This document shows, in pieces, positions 50,521-59,953 of a DNA stretch of 64,000 bases (within the stretch, counting starts at the first letter, position 1; the number at the start of each line of letters is the position of its first letter). Both the position numbers and the translations under genes were made by a program. The stretch is from Actinomadura sp. DC4. GTDB lineage: Bacteria; Actinomycetota; Actinomycetes; Streptosporangiales; Streptosporangiaceae. The notes below the pieces were generated by a model. The model ran no database searches and was not told the origin of the DNA. It worked only from the letters and a program-made list of their open reading frames with translations. The stretch covers positions 248,001-312,000 of the forward strand of contig NZ_JAUEQY010000009.1 of the NCBI RefSeq assembly GCF_030406325.1. Reading direction: 5' to 3'.

Positions 50521-52379
50521 CCGCGTCACCGGTGCTCGACGGCTCACGGCTCAGGCGGGCGCTGCTCGCCGTCGAGCGCGACACCGCGCCCAGGCTGTCG
50601 CCGGACGGCCGTTCGATCGCGTTCGTGCGGACCGACGACAACGGCCCGGAGCTGTGGATCCGCACCGGCGACGGCGCCGAGCGCCGGCTCGCCGCGCACC
50701 ACGGGGAGGCGATCCAGGACCTCCGGTGGACGGCCGACGGCTCGACGCTGCTCTACCGGCACGCCCCGCGCGGGCGCGAGTCCTGGAGCCTTTCGGGACT
50801 GCGCGGTGCCGCCTTCGAGCCGATCACGATCGCCGCGCGGGGATCGGTCACCGGTTACTGGCCCTCCGGCACGGACCCCGACGCGCTCGCTTACAGCCGG
50901 CGCGGCCCGGGGAGCGGTCGCGGGGACCTGTACCGGGCCGACCTCGGCGACCCCGGCGGCGAGCACCGCCGGATCGCGGTGAACCCGGGGTTCCACCGCT
51001 GGCTCGTGGACGGCGCGCTCCGGCCGCGCGGCGGTACCCGGCTCGCCGAGGACGGCTCGACGACGATCGTGCTGGGCGGCGACCTCGACACGGGGCGCGA
51101 CGTGCTCACCGTGCCGGTCGACGCCGTCCCCGACCTGGCCGTGTACGGCTTCAGCCGCGACGGCGATCGTCTCTTTCTCCTGACGGGCGGTGAGACGGGC
51201 ACGCGACGGCTGGTGGCGGCCGACTCGGGTGACGGCACGACCTCGACGGTCTTCGAGCACCCGGAGCTGGACGTCGGCGGCTACCCGATCGGCAACGACG
51301 GCGTGTGGTTCGACCCGGTGACCGGGCGGCCGGACGTCTGCGCGGTCATGGACCAGCGGCTGCGCTACCACGGGCTGACCGAACGGGCGCGCGCCGCCGT
51401 CGCGCGCCTCGCCGCCACCGACGAGCACTCCGCGGTCATCATCGACCGGAGCGCGGACGACCGTACCTGGCTGATCGTCTACGTTCACGACGACGGCCCG
51501 ATCGCCTACCACTCCTACGATCCCGTCACCGGGGCGACCGAGCCGCTGTTCGTCAACCGGCCCGACCTCGCCGGGCACCGGCTGTCACGGCTCGAGGACT
51601 TCCGTTTCACCGCGGACGACGGCCGCGAGCTGAGCGGGTACGCGATGCGCCCGCGCGCGGGAACGGCGCCGTTCCCGACGGTCGTACTCGTCCACGGCGG
51701 CCCGGCCAGCCGCGACTACTGGCGGTTCCACGCCGACGCGCAGTACCTGGCGTCGCTCGGCTACCTGTCGCTGCACGTCAACTACCGGGGGTCGAAGGGC
51801 TCCGGCGGCGAGTTCCGGATGGCGGGCCACGGCGAGTGGGGCGGCCGGATGCAGCGGGACCTGTACGACGCGGTGGCGCACGGCGTGTCGGCGGGGCTGG
51901 TGGACCCGGGCCGGGTCGCGTTCTTCGGCGCGTCGTACGGCGGCTACGCCTCACTGCTCGCCGCCTGCACCCGGCCGGATCTCGTGCGTTGCGCGGTCGC
52001 CATCAGCCCGCCCTGCGACCTGGTCTCCTTCACCCAGAAGCCGCCGCCGTACTGGCAGCCGCTCGCCGTACTGCTCCGGCGGCAGGTGCTCGGCGACCGT
52101 GGCGGCCGGCCGCTGGGGGAGCAGGCGCTCCGCCGCCGGTCACCCCTCCAGTCGCTGGACGCCTCGTGCGCGCCGGTGCTGCTCGCGCACGGCGTACGCG
52201 ACCCTCGCGTGCCGGTCGCGGAGGTCGACCTGTTCGCGGACCGGGCGCGAGATCTCGGCGTCCCGGTCCGGTACCTGCGGTTCGAGGACGAGGGGCACCA
52301 CGTGAGGTCCAACGTCAACCGGCGGGCCCTCTTCACCGAAGTCGAGCATTTCCTGGAGGCACACCTTGGCGCCCGCTAG
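50517..52379 (+). CDS. S9-family prolyl-oligopeptidase-type peptidase
   Basis: A 620-residue cytoplasmic serine peptidase. A beta-propeller with PD40-like blades (PRLSPDGRSIAFVR, LRWTADGSTLLYRH) covers residues 1 to about 370. The alpha/beta-hydrolase domain carries Ser473 (GASYGGYASL), Asp562 (GVRDPRVP) and His594 or His595 (EDEGHHV). In RiPP pathways such enzymes can remove leaders or trim cores, and that is the likely role beside a precursor and SagB genes. GTG 50517 overlaps the SagB 2 stop. It is distinct from the S9 fusion at 29819. Confidence 0.9.
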   Translation: MTASPVLDGSRLRRALLAVERDTAPRLSPDGRSIAFVRTDDNGPELWIRTGDGAERRLAAHHGEAIQDLRWTADGSTLLYRHAPRGRESWSLSGLRGAAFEPITIAARGSVTGYWPSGTDPDALAYSRRGPGSGRGDLYRADLGDPGGEHRRIAVNPGFHRWLVDGALRPRGGTRLAEDGSTTIVLGGDLDTGRDVLTVPVDAVPDLAVYGFSRDGDRLFLLTGGETGTRRLVAADSGDGTTSTVFEHPELDVGGYPIGNDGVWFDPVTGRPDVCAVMDQRLRYHGLTERARAAVARLAATDEHSAVIIDRSADDRTWLIVYVHDDGPIAYHSYDPVTGATEPLFVNRPDLAGHRLSRLEDFRFTADDGRELSGYAMRPRAGTAPFPTVVLVHGGPASRDYWRFHADAQYLASLGYLSLHVNYRGSKGSGGEFRMAGHGEWGGRMQRDLYDAVAHGVSAGLVDPGRVAFFGASYGGYASLLAACTRPDLVRCAVAISPPCDLVSFTQKPPPYWQPLAVLLRRQVLGDRGGRPLGEQALRRRSPLQSLDASCAPVLLAHGVRDPRVPVAEVDLFADRARDLGVPVRYLRFEDEGHHVRSNVNRRALFTEVEHFLEAHLGAR

Positions 52380-53634
52380 TTCACCCGGCCTGCGGATGCG
52401 GTCGCGCTACACGCGCAGCGACCCCAAGGGCCTGTTCCCCCGTCTCACCGGCCTTCCCGAGCTGCCGCACAACCGGCTCGGCGCCTTCTGGCGGCCGATC
52501 ATCGACATGACCGACAGCGACCTGGCGTCGTCCCGGCTCCGCATGATCCGTCCGGTCGCCTCCTGGCTGGCCGATCCGGCCTCGGCCGAGCCACTGTGGT
52601 TCGCGCGGATCAACGTCGCGGGCCTGCGTCACCAGGTGATCCGGCACTCGGGTCTGAACGCGTACGACTGCCAGGAGCCGAAGGACCTGGCCGAGGAGCT
52701 GCGCACGCCCGAGTGGGAGACGCTGGTACGGGCCATCGACGGGTTCGAGGACCTGGACTACTACGTCCGTACGATCGTGCTCTTCCAGCTCGCCCAGCTC
52801 TCCTACTGCGAGCTGGGGGTACGGCTGGCCGGTGACGTCGAGCCCGACGGCGATCCCGTTCGCGACCGGTACGTCTACCAGGTGGCCCGGCTGCACGCGC
52901 GCCTGCCCGGCAGCAGGCCGCTCGCCCTGCGGCTCTTCGAGCGGCTCGCCACGTCGTCCAAGGACTCGCTGCTGGCGCTGCTGTCGTGCTTCCAGGGGAT
53001 CAGCCACGCGATCCGCAAGGAGGACGACCTCGACCTGGCGTGCCGGTTCGAGCGGTACGGCCACGCGATCACCGGCCTGCCCGGCGACTGGCACACCTAC
53101 CTGGTCAAGAGCCGCTTCCACCGGGCGCTGGCCCTGCTCCGCCTGAACGAGCGCCGGTTCGGGGAGATGCGCGACGAGCTGGAGACGGCCCTGGACCTCC
53201 ACGAGAGACTGCGTCCCGAGGTGTCCGGCGAGATCGACACGATGGTCGCGAACGAGAACCGGCGCATCCTGCTGGAGTCGCAGATCAACGCCGCGATCCG
53301 GGCCCGCGGTGACGAGTCCGCGACCCAGGTGCGGGCGCTGTGCGAGGAGATCATCGGGCTCGACCCGTACTGCGTGCTGGTCAGGCTCGCCGTAGGTGAC
53401 GGGCACGCGGCCATCGGCGACCACGCCGAGGCGGCGCGCTGGTTCGAGCGGGCCGGCGAACTGGGCACCGGGGCCGGCGCGATCGGGTGGTTCCGCGCGG
53501 GGCAGTGCCACGACTTCCTCGGCGACCGCGGCGCCGCCGTCAACGCCTACGGACGCTGCCTGGAACTCGACGCGACGGCCGTCGAGCCCCGCGAGTATCT
53601 GACCACGGGCCGCCGGCCGGGCGATCCGGCATGA
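52366..53634 (+). CDS. TPR-like protein of unknown function, copy 1
   Basis: A 422-residue soluble protein with no enzyme motif I recognise. The N-terminal 170 residues are distinctive: RSRYTRSDPKGLFPRLTGLP, LGAFWRPIIDMTDSDLASSR, RMIRPVASWLADPASAEP. The remainder is all-helical and repeat-like, ending in GDHAEAARWFERAGELGTGA and GDRGAAVNAYGRCLELDATA, which are typical TPR units. The protein at 55695-56900 is a clear paralogue with the same order of motifs. A scaffold or peptide-binding role in the RiPP locus is plausible. TTG 52366 has GGAGG; ATG 52396 is the alternative and aligns with the paralogue start. Confidence 0.75.
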   Translation: MAPASSPGLRMRSRYTRSDPKGLFPRLTGLPELPHNRLGAFWRPIIDMTDSDLASSRLRMIRPVASWLADPASAEPLWFARINVAGLRHQVIRHSGLNAYDCQEPKDLAEELRTPEWETLVRAIDGFEDLDYYVRTIVLFQLAQLSYCELGVRLAGDVEPDGDPVRDRYVYQVARLHARLPGSRPLALRLFERLATSSKDSLLALLSCFQGISHAIRKEDDLDLACRFERYGHAITGLPGDWHTYLVKSRFHRALALLRLNERRFGEMRDELETALDLHERLRPEVSGEIDTMVANENRRILLESQINAAIRARGDESATQVRALCEEIIGLDPYCVLVRLAVGDGHAAIGDHAEAARWFERAGELGTGAGAIGWFRAGQCHDFLGDRGAAVNAYGRCLELDATAVEPREYLTTGRRPGDPA

Positions 53635-55046
53635 CCGCGGACGTCGCCTCCGACGCGCGGACGCCGGTCCGCCAGATCGTCGTCCTCGGGCTCCCGTTCC
53701 TCCTCGGCGCCTTCTCCTCCTCGATCTCGGGTGTCATCGACACGGCCATGATGGGCCGGTACGGCTCCGCCGAGCTGGCGGCGGTGGCCGGCGCCTCGGC
53801 GATCTTCGACGTCCTCTCGGGCGTGGTGCTCGCCTCGGTCGTCGGCCACCAGATCCTGGCGGCGCGGTTCGCCGGCCGCGACGACCCCGCCGGGATACGC
53901 CGGTCGCTGCGGTCGTCGGTCCGGTACTGCGGCGGGCTGGCGATCCTGCTCACCCTGCTCTGCCTGTTCGGGGGCGGCTGGCTGACCGGGCTGATCTCGG
54001 ACGGCCACGGCGACCTCCGCCGGCTCGGCGCGGACTACCTGACCGCCCGGGGCCCGACGCTGCTGCTGCTGGTGCCCTTCAGCCTCCTGGCCGCGACGTT
54101 CAACGCCTACAAGCGGCCGCGCTACGCGATGGTGGCGAGCGTCGTGGTCAACGCCGTCAACATCCTGCTCGACTGGTTGTTGATCTACGGGCCCGGCCCG
54201 CTGCCGCGGCTCGGCGCGACCGGCAACGGGCTGGCGACCACGATCTCCTGGCTGCTGGGCATCGGCTGCCTGCTGGTGGCGGCCCGGCGCTTCGGCCTGG
54301 CGGACCTGCTGCGGCGGCCCGGCTCCGGCGAGGCCGCCGACTTCGAGACCTCGATTCTCCGGCTCGGCTGGCCGGCCGTCGTCTCGATGGGGCTGGACTA
54401 CGCGAGCAACGCCATCTTCTTCGCCATCATCGGCGGGCTCGGCGAGGCCGCCCTGGGCGGCGGCCGGATCGCCTTCCAGACGATGGTCCTGATCTACGGC
54501 GTCGGCACGGCCTTCTCGTCGTCGGCGCGCATCCTCATCGGACGTGCCGCGGGCGCCGGCCGCGTGGAGGACTTTCCCGCCCTCTGGCGGGGCACCCGGC
54601 TGGTCCTGCTGCCGCCCGCCCTGGTCCTGACGGTCGCGCTGGTGGCCGCCCCCCGTTCCGCGGCGCTGCTGTTCACCTCGTTTCCCGCCGTGGTGACGGC
54701 CGCCGCCAGGGCGATGCCGCTGATCGGCCTCTGCGCCCTGCTGATCGCCTGGACGCTCGGCAACGTGAGCGTGCTCCGCGCGCTCGGCCAGACCCGCTGG
54801 GACATGTACGGAAACCTGGTGGCCGCGCTGTGCGTCCAGCTCCCCCTGAGCTGGCTGCTCGCGCGCGTGGCGGGGTTCGGTATCACCGGCGCGTACGTCG
54901 GCGTCGTCGGCTACTGGCTCGTCCGCGGCGCGCTGACCGAGATGCTCGCCCGAAGCGGCATCCGGCGCGAGACGCGGCCCGCCGCCGTGGCGGAGGACGA
55001 CGGCGTCCTGGAGCCCGCCGCCCCGATGCCGGACCCGAGAGCCTGA
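53631..55046 (+). CDS. MATE-family efflux transporter
   Basis: A 471-residue multidrug and toxin extrusion transporter with about 12 TM helices in two similar halves. Typical segments are IVVLGLPFLLGAFSSSISGV, DTAMMGRYGSAELAAVAGAS, LDWLLIYGPGPLPRLGATGN and FQTMVLIYGVGTAFSSSARI. It would export the mature product of the locus by cation antiport. ATG 53631 overlaps the TPR gene stop (ATGA). RiPP loci more often use ABC exporters, so a MATE here suggests a small, trimmed product. Confidence 0.9.
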   Translation: MTADVASDARTPVRQIVVLGLPFLLGAFSSSISGVIDTAMMGRYGSAELAAVAGASAIFDVLSGVVLASVVGHQILAARFAGRDDPAGIRRSLRSSVRYCGGLAILLTLLCLFGGGWLTGLISDGHGDLRRLGADYLTARGPTLLLLVPFSLLAATFNAYKRPRYAMVASVVVNAVNILLDWLLIYGPGPLPRLGATGNGLATTISWLLGIGCLLVAARRFGLADLLRRPGSGEAADFETSILRLGWPAVVSMGLDYASNAIFFAIIGGLGEAALGGGRIAFQTMVLIYGVGTAFSSSARILIGRAAGAGRVEDFPALWRGTRLVLLPPALVLTVALVAAPRSAALLFTSFPAVVTAAARAMPLIGLCALLIAWTLGNVSVLRALGQTRWDMYGNLVAALCVQLPLSWLLARVAGFGITGAYVGVVGYWLVRGALTEMLARSGIRRETRPAAVAEDDGVLEPAAPMPDPRA

Positions 55047-55077
55047 CCCCTCGCATGGAACGACAAAGGAGCCGACT

Positions 55078-55674
55078 GTGACCGAACACCTCATCGAGGT
55101 CCCGCCGCTGTCCGCGAAGGCCCAGGCGATCGCGGACAAGGGCAGATGGGGCCTCTCGTCGGACCGGCAGACGGGCGCGCTGCTGCGGACTCTCGCCGCG
55201 AGCAAGCCCGGGGGGCGGATCCTGGAGATCGGCGCCGGCGTGGGCGTCGGCTCCGGCTGGCTGCTGGCCGGCATGGACTCCGCGGCCCGGCTGACGACCC
55301 TGGAGCTGTTCCCCGGCCTGGCCAAGGCCTGTGCGTCGGTGCTCGCCGCCGACGGCCGCGCCGAGGTGGTGCACACCGACGCGGTGGACTGGCTCACCGC
55401 CTACGCGGGCCCGCCGTTCGACCTGGTCTTCGTCGACACGACCATCCTCAAGTTCGAGCGCCGCGACCTGGTCTTCGCGCACCTGGCCGACGGGGCCCTG
55501 TTCGTCGCCGACGACCTGCTGCCGCAGGAGAAGTGGACCGAGGCCCACTATCCGCGCGTCGAGCGGTTCCGTGAGGAGATCATGGCCGAACCGGACCTGG
55601 TGCCCACGCTGGTGGACTGGGCCTCCGGGCTCGTCATCGCGAGCCACCGCAAGAGCGAAAGGCCGGGGCCCTGA
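55078..55674 (+). CDS. SAM-dependent O-methyltransferase-like protein
   Basis: A 198-residue class I methyltransferase. Motif I is GGRILEIGAGVGVGSGWLLA, motif II LTTLELFPGLAKACASVLAA, and the FDLVFVDTTILKFERRDLVF block resembles motif III/IV of the catechol-type O-methyltransferase group, although the metal-binding set is incomplete. It might methylate a hydroxyl or carboxyl in the product. GTG 55078 follows AAGGAG. The stop lies 18 bases before the second TPR gene. Confidence 0.85.
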   Translation: MTEHLIEVPPLSAKAQAIADKGRWGLSSDRQTGALLRTLAASKPGGRILEIGAGVGVGSGWLLAGMDSAARLTTLELFPGLAKACASVLAADGRAEVVHTDAVDWLTAYAGPPFDLVFVDTTILKFERRDLVFAHLADGALFVADDLLPQEKWTEAHYPRVERFREEIMAEPDLVPTLVDWASGLVIASHRKSERPGP

Positions 55675-55694
55675 GCGCGACGGACGGGTTCCGG

Positions 55695-56900
55695 GTGCGG
55701 CAGCGCTACACGCGTAGCGACCCCCGGGGCATGTTCCCGCGGGTCACGGGCCGTCCGGCGCTCCCGTACAACCGGCTCGCGGCCTTCTGGCGGCCGCTCT
55801 TCGACCTGACCGACAGCGAGGTCGCGCCGCTGCGGCTGCGGATGATCCGTCCGGTCGCGGCGTGGCTGGCCGACCCGGCGTCGGCGGCGTGGCCGTGGTT
55901 CTCGCGGATCGGCCTCCCGGGCCTCCGGCGTCAGGTCGTCCGGCACGCGGGCCTGGACCGGTACGACTGTCATGACCCACGGGATCTGCCCGAGGAGCTT
56001 CGCACGCCCGGGTGGACCACGCTGGCCGAGACGGTGGACCGGTTCGCCGAGCTCGACCATCGGGCCCGCACTCTCGTGGTCGTTCAGCTCACCCAGCTCT
56101 CCTATCACCCGCTCGCGCTGAAACTGGCCGGGGCCGTACGACCTGACGGCGACCCCGAACGGGACCGGTACGTCTACGAGGTCGCCCGGGTGCACGCCGG
56201 GTGTCCCGGCCACGCCGCACGCGCCCTCGCGCTGTTCGAGGACCTGGCCACCTCTTCCGGCGGGGGGCCGGTGGCGCTGGCCGCGTGCTTCCAGGGCATC
56301 GGTCACGCGATCCGCGACGCGAACGACCTCGCGCGGGCCCGGCGGTTCGAGGAACGCGGCCACGACCTGGCGAAACCGCCGGACGACTGGCACTCCTGTC
56401 TGGTCGGGAGCCGGTTCCACCGGGCGGTCGCCCTGCTCCGGCTGAAAGAGGGCGACACCGGAGCCGCGCGGCGCGCGCTGGCCGTGGCGGCACGCCTCCA
56501 CGACGACCTGGCGGTCTCGCCGCCGACCGACGCGGACGAGATGATCGTTCGCGAGAACCGGCGCTACCTCCTCGAACTGGAGCTGGCCGCCGAGACGCGC
56601 GGCGTGCCGGGTCCGCGGACCCGCTCGCTCTGCCGCGAGCTGCTCCGGCTCGACCCGTACTGCGTGCACGCGCGCCTGCTCGCGGGAGACGGGTTCGCGG
56701 CCGCCGGGGACCACGCCGAGGCGGCGCTCTGGTACTCGCGCGCCGGTGAGCTCGGCACCGGAGCGGGCGCGACCGGCTGGTTCCGCGCCGCGCAGTGTCA
56801 CGACCTCCTCGGCGATCGCGCCGGCGCCGTCAACGCCATGGGGCGCTGCCTCGAACTCGACGCGACGGCCGTCGAGGCCCGCGACTACCTGACCGGCTGA
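55695..56900 (+). CDS. TPR-like protein of unknown function, copy 2
   Basis: A protein of about 401 residues, paralogous to copy 1: RQRYTRSDPRGMFPRVTGRP, LAAFWRPLFDLTDSEVAPLR, RMIRPVAAWLADPASAAWPW, GLDRYDCHDPRDLPEELRTP, and the same C-terminal GDHAEAALWYSRAGELGTGA and GDRAGAVNAMGRCLELDATA. No enzyme motif. Keeping two diverged copies inside one biosynthetic operon argues for a heterodimer or two different binding partners. The start is uncertain: GTG 55695 lines up with ATG 52396 of copy 1 but lacks a clear ribosome site. Confidence 0.75.
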   Translation: MRQRYTRSDPRGMFPRVTGRPALPYNRLAAFWRPLFDLTDSEVAPLRLRMIRPVAAWLADPASAAWPWFSRIGLPGLRRQVVRHAGLDRYDCHDPRDLPEELRTPGWTTLAETVDRFAELDHRARTLVVVQLTQLSYHPLALKLAGAVRPDGDPERDRYVYEVARVHAGCPGHAARALALFEDLATSSGGGPVALAACFQGIGHAIRDANDLARARRFEERGHDLAKPPDDWHSCLVGSRFHRAVALLRLKEGDTGAARRALAVAARLHDDLAVSPPTDADEMIVRENRRYLLELELAAETRGVPGPRTRSLCRELLRLDPYCVHARLLAGDGFAAAGDHAEAALWYSRAGELGTGAGATGWFRAAQCHDLLGDRAGAVNAMGRCLELDATAVEARDYLTG

Positions 56901-57059
56901 CCCCGCCCGGCCGCGCGCGCCGTCTCCAACGTCGCCCCGGCCAAGGCGTCGCTTCGAAGAATCTGCAAATGCCGGGGCTTCTCAGGCGCGCCCGCCCAAG
57001 ATGGCGATGGGCCGCCGGACCGGCGGTGGGCCCGCCGAGGCGAGGAGCGTGGCGGATGG

Positions 57060-59888
57060 ATGAGCCCGTTGGGTGATCCCGGCCTCGCCGCGCGAGCCGG
57101 GTGCGGCCGGCGCTTCGAGTTCGGGCTCCTAGGTCCGCTCACGGTGACGTACGACGGGGCTCCCGTTCAGGTCAAGGCGGCCAGGCAGCGGGCGCTCCTC
57201 GCGTCGCTGCTGGTCGACGCCAACCAGATCGTGCCCGCCGACGAGCTGATCGCCCGCGTGTGGCGGACCGGCTCCACCGAGAACGCGCGGGCCAATCTGC
57301 ACACCTACGTCATGCGGCTGCGCCGTGTGCTCGCGGGCGGCGGTGCGCCCGTCCCCATCATGACCAGGCCTGAGGGATACCTCATCGAGGTGCCGGACGA
57401 CGCGCTGGACCTGTACCGGTTCGACGTGCTGGTGGACGAGGCGAAGACCGCCGAGCCGGCGCGGGCGTCCGCCCTGCTGGACGAGGCACTGACGCTCTGG
57501 TCCGGCGCACCGCTGTCCGACGTCTCGTCGGAGTTCCTGCACCGTGAGATCGTGCCCGGCCTGGCCGAGCGGCGGCCGCTGGCGCTGGAGGCGTACGTGG
57601 ACGCGGAGCTGGCGCTCGGCCGCCACCACGACCTGCTCGTCAGGCTGCGGGACCTGACCGCCCGGCACCCGCTGCGGGAACGGTTCTGGACGCAGCGGAT
57701 GATCGCTCTGTACCGCTGTGGACGGCAGGCCGAGGCGTTGGAGTGCTTCCGTACGGTCGGCGCGCTGCTGGCCGAGGAACTGGGCGTCGAGCCCGGCGCC
57801 GAGCTCCAGGAACTGCACCAGGCGATCCTGGCCGGGGATCCACGCCTCGCGACGCCGGCTCCGAGAGTCCGGTTCCGGCGTGACGACCTGCCGGGCGAGG
57901 TTCCCGGCTTCACCGGACGCTGGGCCGAGACGCGGCGCCTCGTCACCGCTATCGACGAGGCCGGACCCGACGCGGCCGTGGTCGTCCTGGCGATCGACGG
58001 GATGGCCGGGGTCGGCAAGACCGCGCTCGCCGTACGCCTGGCCCATCGGTTCGCCGGCCGCCACCCCGACGCACGGCTCTTTCTCGACCTGCACGGCCAC
58101 ACCGCCGGTCGCGAGCCCGTCGACCCCGCCGAGGCGCTCGACGTCCTGCTGCGCGCCGTCGGCGTGCCCGGCGAGCGCATCCCGGAGCGCGCGGAGGAGC
58201 GGGCCGCGATGTGGCGGGACGAACTCGCCGGCCGGCGGGCGCTGATCGTCCTCGACAACGCCGCCGGTGCCGCGCAGGTACGGCCGCTCCTGCCCGGGGG
58301 CGGCGGCTGCCTGGTGCTGGTCACGAGCCGGCGTCGGCTCGCCGATCTGGACGCGTCGGAGACGCTGTCCCTCGACGTCCTGCCGCCCGGGGACGCCACG
58401 ACGCTGTTCGCCGGGCTGGTCGGGGAGGCGCGGGCGGACGCGGAGACGGACGCGGTCGCCGACGTGGCCGAGGCGTGCGGGTACCTTCCGCCGGCCATCC
58501 GCGCCGCCGCCGGGCGGCTGCGCGGCCGCCCGGCGTGGACCATCGGCCACCTGGCCCGGCGGCTGCGCGAGCATCGGCCGCGGCTCGACGCGTTGACGCC
58601 GTCGTACGAACACCTGACGCCGGACGGGCGGGACCTGTTCCGCCTGCTGGGCGTGCTTCCCGGCGCGGGCGTCGACGCCTGCCTCGCCGCCGCGGTGGCC
58701 GGGATCGGTCTCGACCGGGCCGACCGGCTGCTCGAAAATCTCGTCGACGTGCACCTGCTCGAGCAGCCCGCACCCGGCCGCTACCGCCTGCACGACCTGG
58801 TCCGCGGCTTCGCCTGCGCGACGGCGCGCGCGACCCTGCCGGACGCGTCGCGGCGGGAGGCGGCCGGGCGGATGCTCGACTACTACCTCCACGTCGCAGG
58901 CCTCGCCGACCGGCACTTCGGCGCCGGCCGTCCCACACCGGCGCGCCCGCCCGCTCACGTGCCGCCCATCGCGGACCAATCCGCGGCGCTGGCATGGTGC
59001 GACGAGGAGTACGCGAACCTCGTCGGGGCGGTCGCGTACGCGGCGGCGCACGGCTGGGACGAGCACGCCTGGCGACTGCCGCACTCGCTGTGGCGGTTCT
59101 TCTCCATCCGTCACCACGTCGAGGACTGGATCGCCACCCACCGGCTCGCGCTGGCCGCCGCGGACCGGCGGGGTGACCGTACCGCCCAGGCCAGGACGCT
59201 GAGCTCGCTCGCCGTCGCGTACCTGCGGGTCGGCCGCCACGACGACGCGGCCGGCCATCTCCGGCGCGCCCTGGCCCACTTCCGCGAGGCCGGCGACCGC
59301 TGGGGCGAGGCCGAGTGCCGGAGCCACCTCGGCCACGTCCTCGGGCGGCTGGGCCGCCACGACGAGGCCGCCGGCCTCATCCACCGGTCCCTCGCCTACT
59401 TCCGTGAGGCCGGTGACGGCTGGGGTGAGGCGGGGGCGCTCAACGAGCTCGGCGCGGTCCTCCGGGAGCTGGGCCGCCACGACGAGGCCGCCGGCCTCCA
59501 TCGCCGGGCGGTCGTCCGCACCCGTGAGATCGGCGACCGCTGGGGCGAGGCCCGATCGCTCGGCGGCCTCGGCGCCGCCGTCGCCGGACTGGGCCGGTAC
59601 GACGAGGCCGCCGGCCACCACCGCCACGCCCTCGCTCTCTTCCGCGCGATCGGCAACGCCTGGTACGAGGCCCGCAGCCTGGACGACCTCGCCGCCGCCT
59701 ACCGCGGCCGCGGCGACCACGAACGCGCGGTGACCCTTCATCGGGAGGCCCTGGCCCTGATCCGTACCCTGGGCGACCGCGACGCCGAGAACGTCATCCT
59801 CGCCGGCCTGGCCGAGACCAGCCGCCGCGCGGCGCGGCACGTCCGCGGTGCCGCCGCGGATCCGTCCCACGGCGTGGTGCCCTGCTGA
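57060..59888 (+). CDS. SARP-family regulator with NB-ARC and TPR domains, copy 1
   Basis: A 942-residue AfsR-like activator. The winged-helix DNA-binding and BTAD domains cover about residues 20-265 (FEFGLLGPLTVTYDGAPVQV, RQRALLASLLVDANQIVPAD, LHTYVMRLRRVL). The NB-ARC ATPase has P-loop GMAGVGKTALAVRLAHR near 316 and RALIVLDNA. About six C-terminal TPR units follow from 690 on (RYDEAAGHHRHALALFRAIG). SARPs activate secondary-metabolite operons through direct repeats overlapping -35 elements. It lies directly downstream of the RiPP operon on the same strand and is a likely pathway-specific activator. Confidence 0.92.
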   Translation: MSPLGDPGLAARAGCGRRFEFGLLGPLTVTYDGAPVQVKAARQRALLASLLVDANQIVPADELIARVWRTGSTENARANLHTYVMRLRRVLAGGGAPVPIMTRPEGYLIEVPDDALDLYRFDVLVDEAKTAEPARASALLDEALTLWSGAPLSDVSSEFLHREIVPGLAERRPLALEAYVDAELALGRHHDLLVRLRDLTARHPLRERFWTQRMIALYRCGRQAEALECFRTVGALLAEELGVEPGAELQELHQAILAGDPRLATPAPRVRFRRDDLPGEVPGFTGRWAETRRLVTAIDEAGPDAAVVVLAIDGMAGVGKTALAVRLAHRFAGRHPDARLFLDLHGHTAGREPVDPAEALDVLLRAVGVPGERIPERAEERAAMWRDELAGRRALIVLDNAAGAAQVRPLLPGGGGCLVLVTSRRRLADLDASETLSLDVLPPGDATTLFAGLVGEARADAETDAVADVAEACGYLPPAIRAAAGRLRGRPAWTIGHLARRLREHRPRLDALTPSYEHLTPDGRDLFRLLGVLPGAGVDACLAAAVAGIGLDRADRLLENLVDVHLLEQPAPGRYRLHDLVRGFACATARATLPDASRREAAGRMLDYYLHVAGLADRHFGAGRPTPARPPAHVPPIADQSAALAWCDEEYANLVGAVAYAAAHGWDEHAWRLPHSLWRFFSIRHHVEDWIATHRLALAAADRRGDRTAQARTLSSLAVAYLRVGRHDDAAGHLRRALAHFREAGDRWGEAECRSHLGHVLGRLGRHDEAAGLIHRSLAYFREAGDGWGEAGALNELGAVLRELGRHDEAAGLHRRAVVRTREIGDRWGEARSLGGLGAAVAGLGRYDEAAGHHRHALALFRAIGNAWYEARSLDDLAAAYRGRGDHERAVTLHREALALIRTLGDRDAENVILAGLAETSRRAARHVRGAAADPSHGVVPC

Positions 59889-59953
59889 GCTCGTCACCGC
59901 GACGCCGGGCTCGCGCGGGTAGCCGCGAAAATGACCCACCGGAGGAGCGGGAG

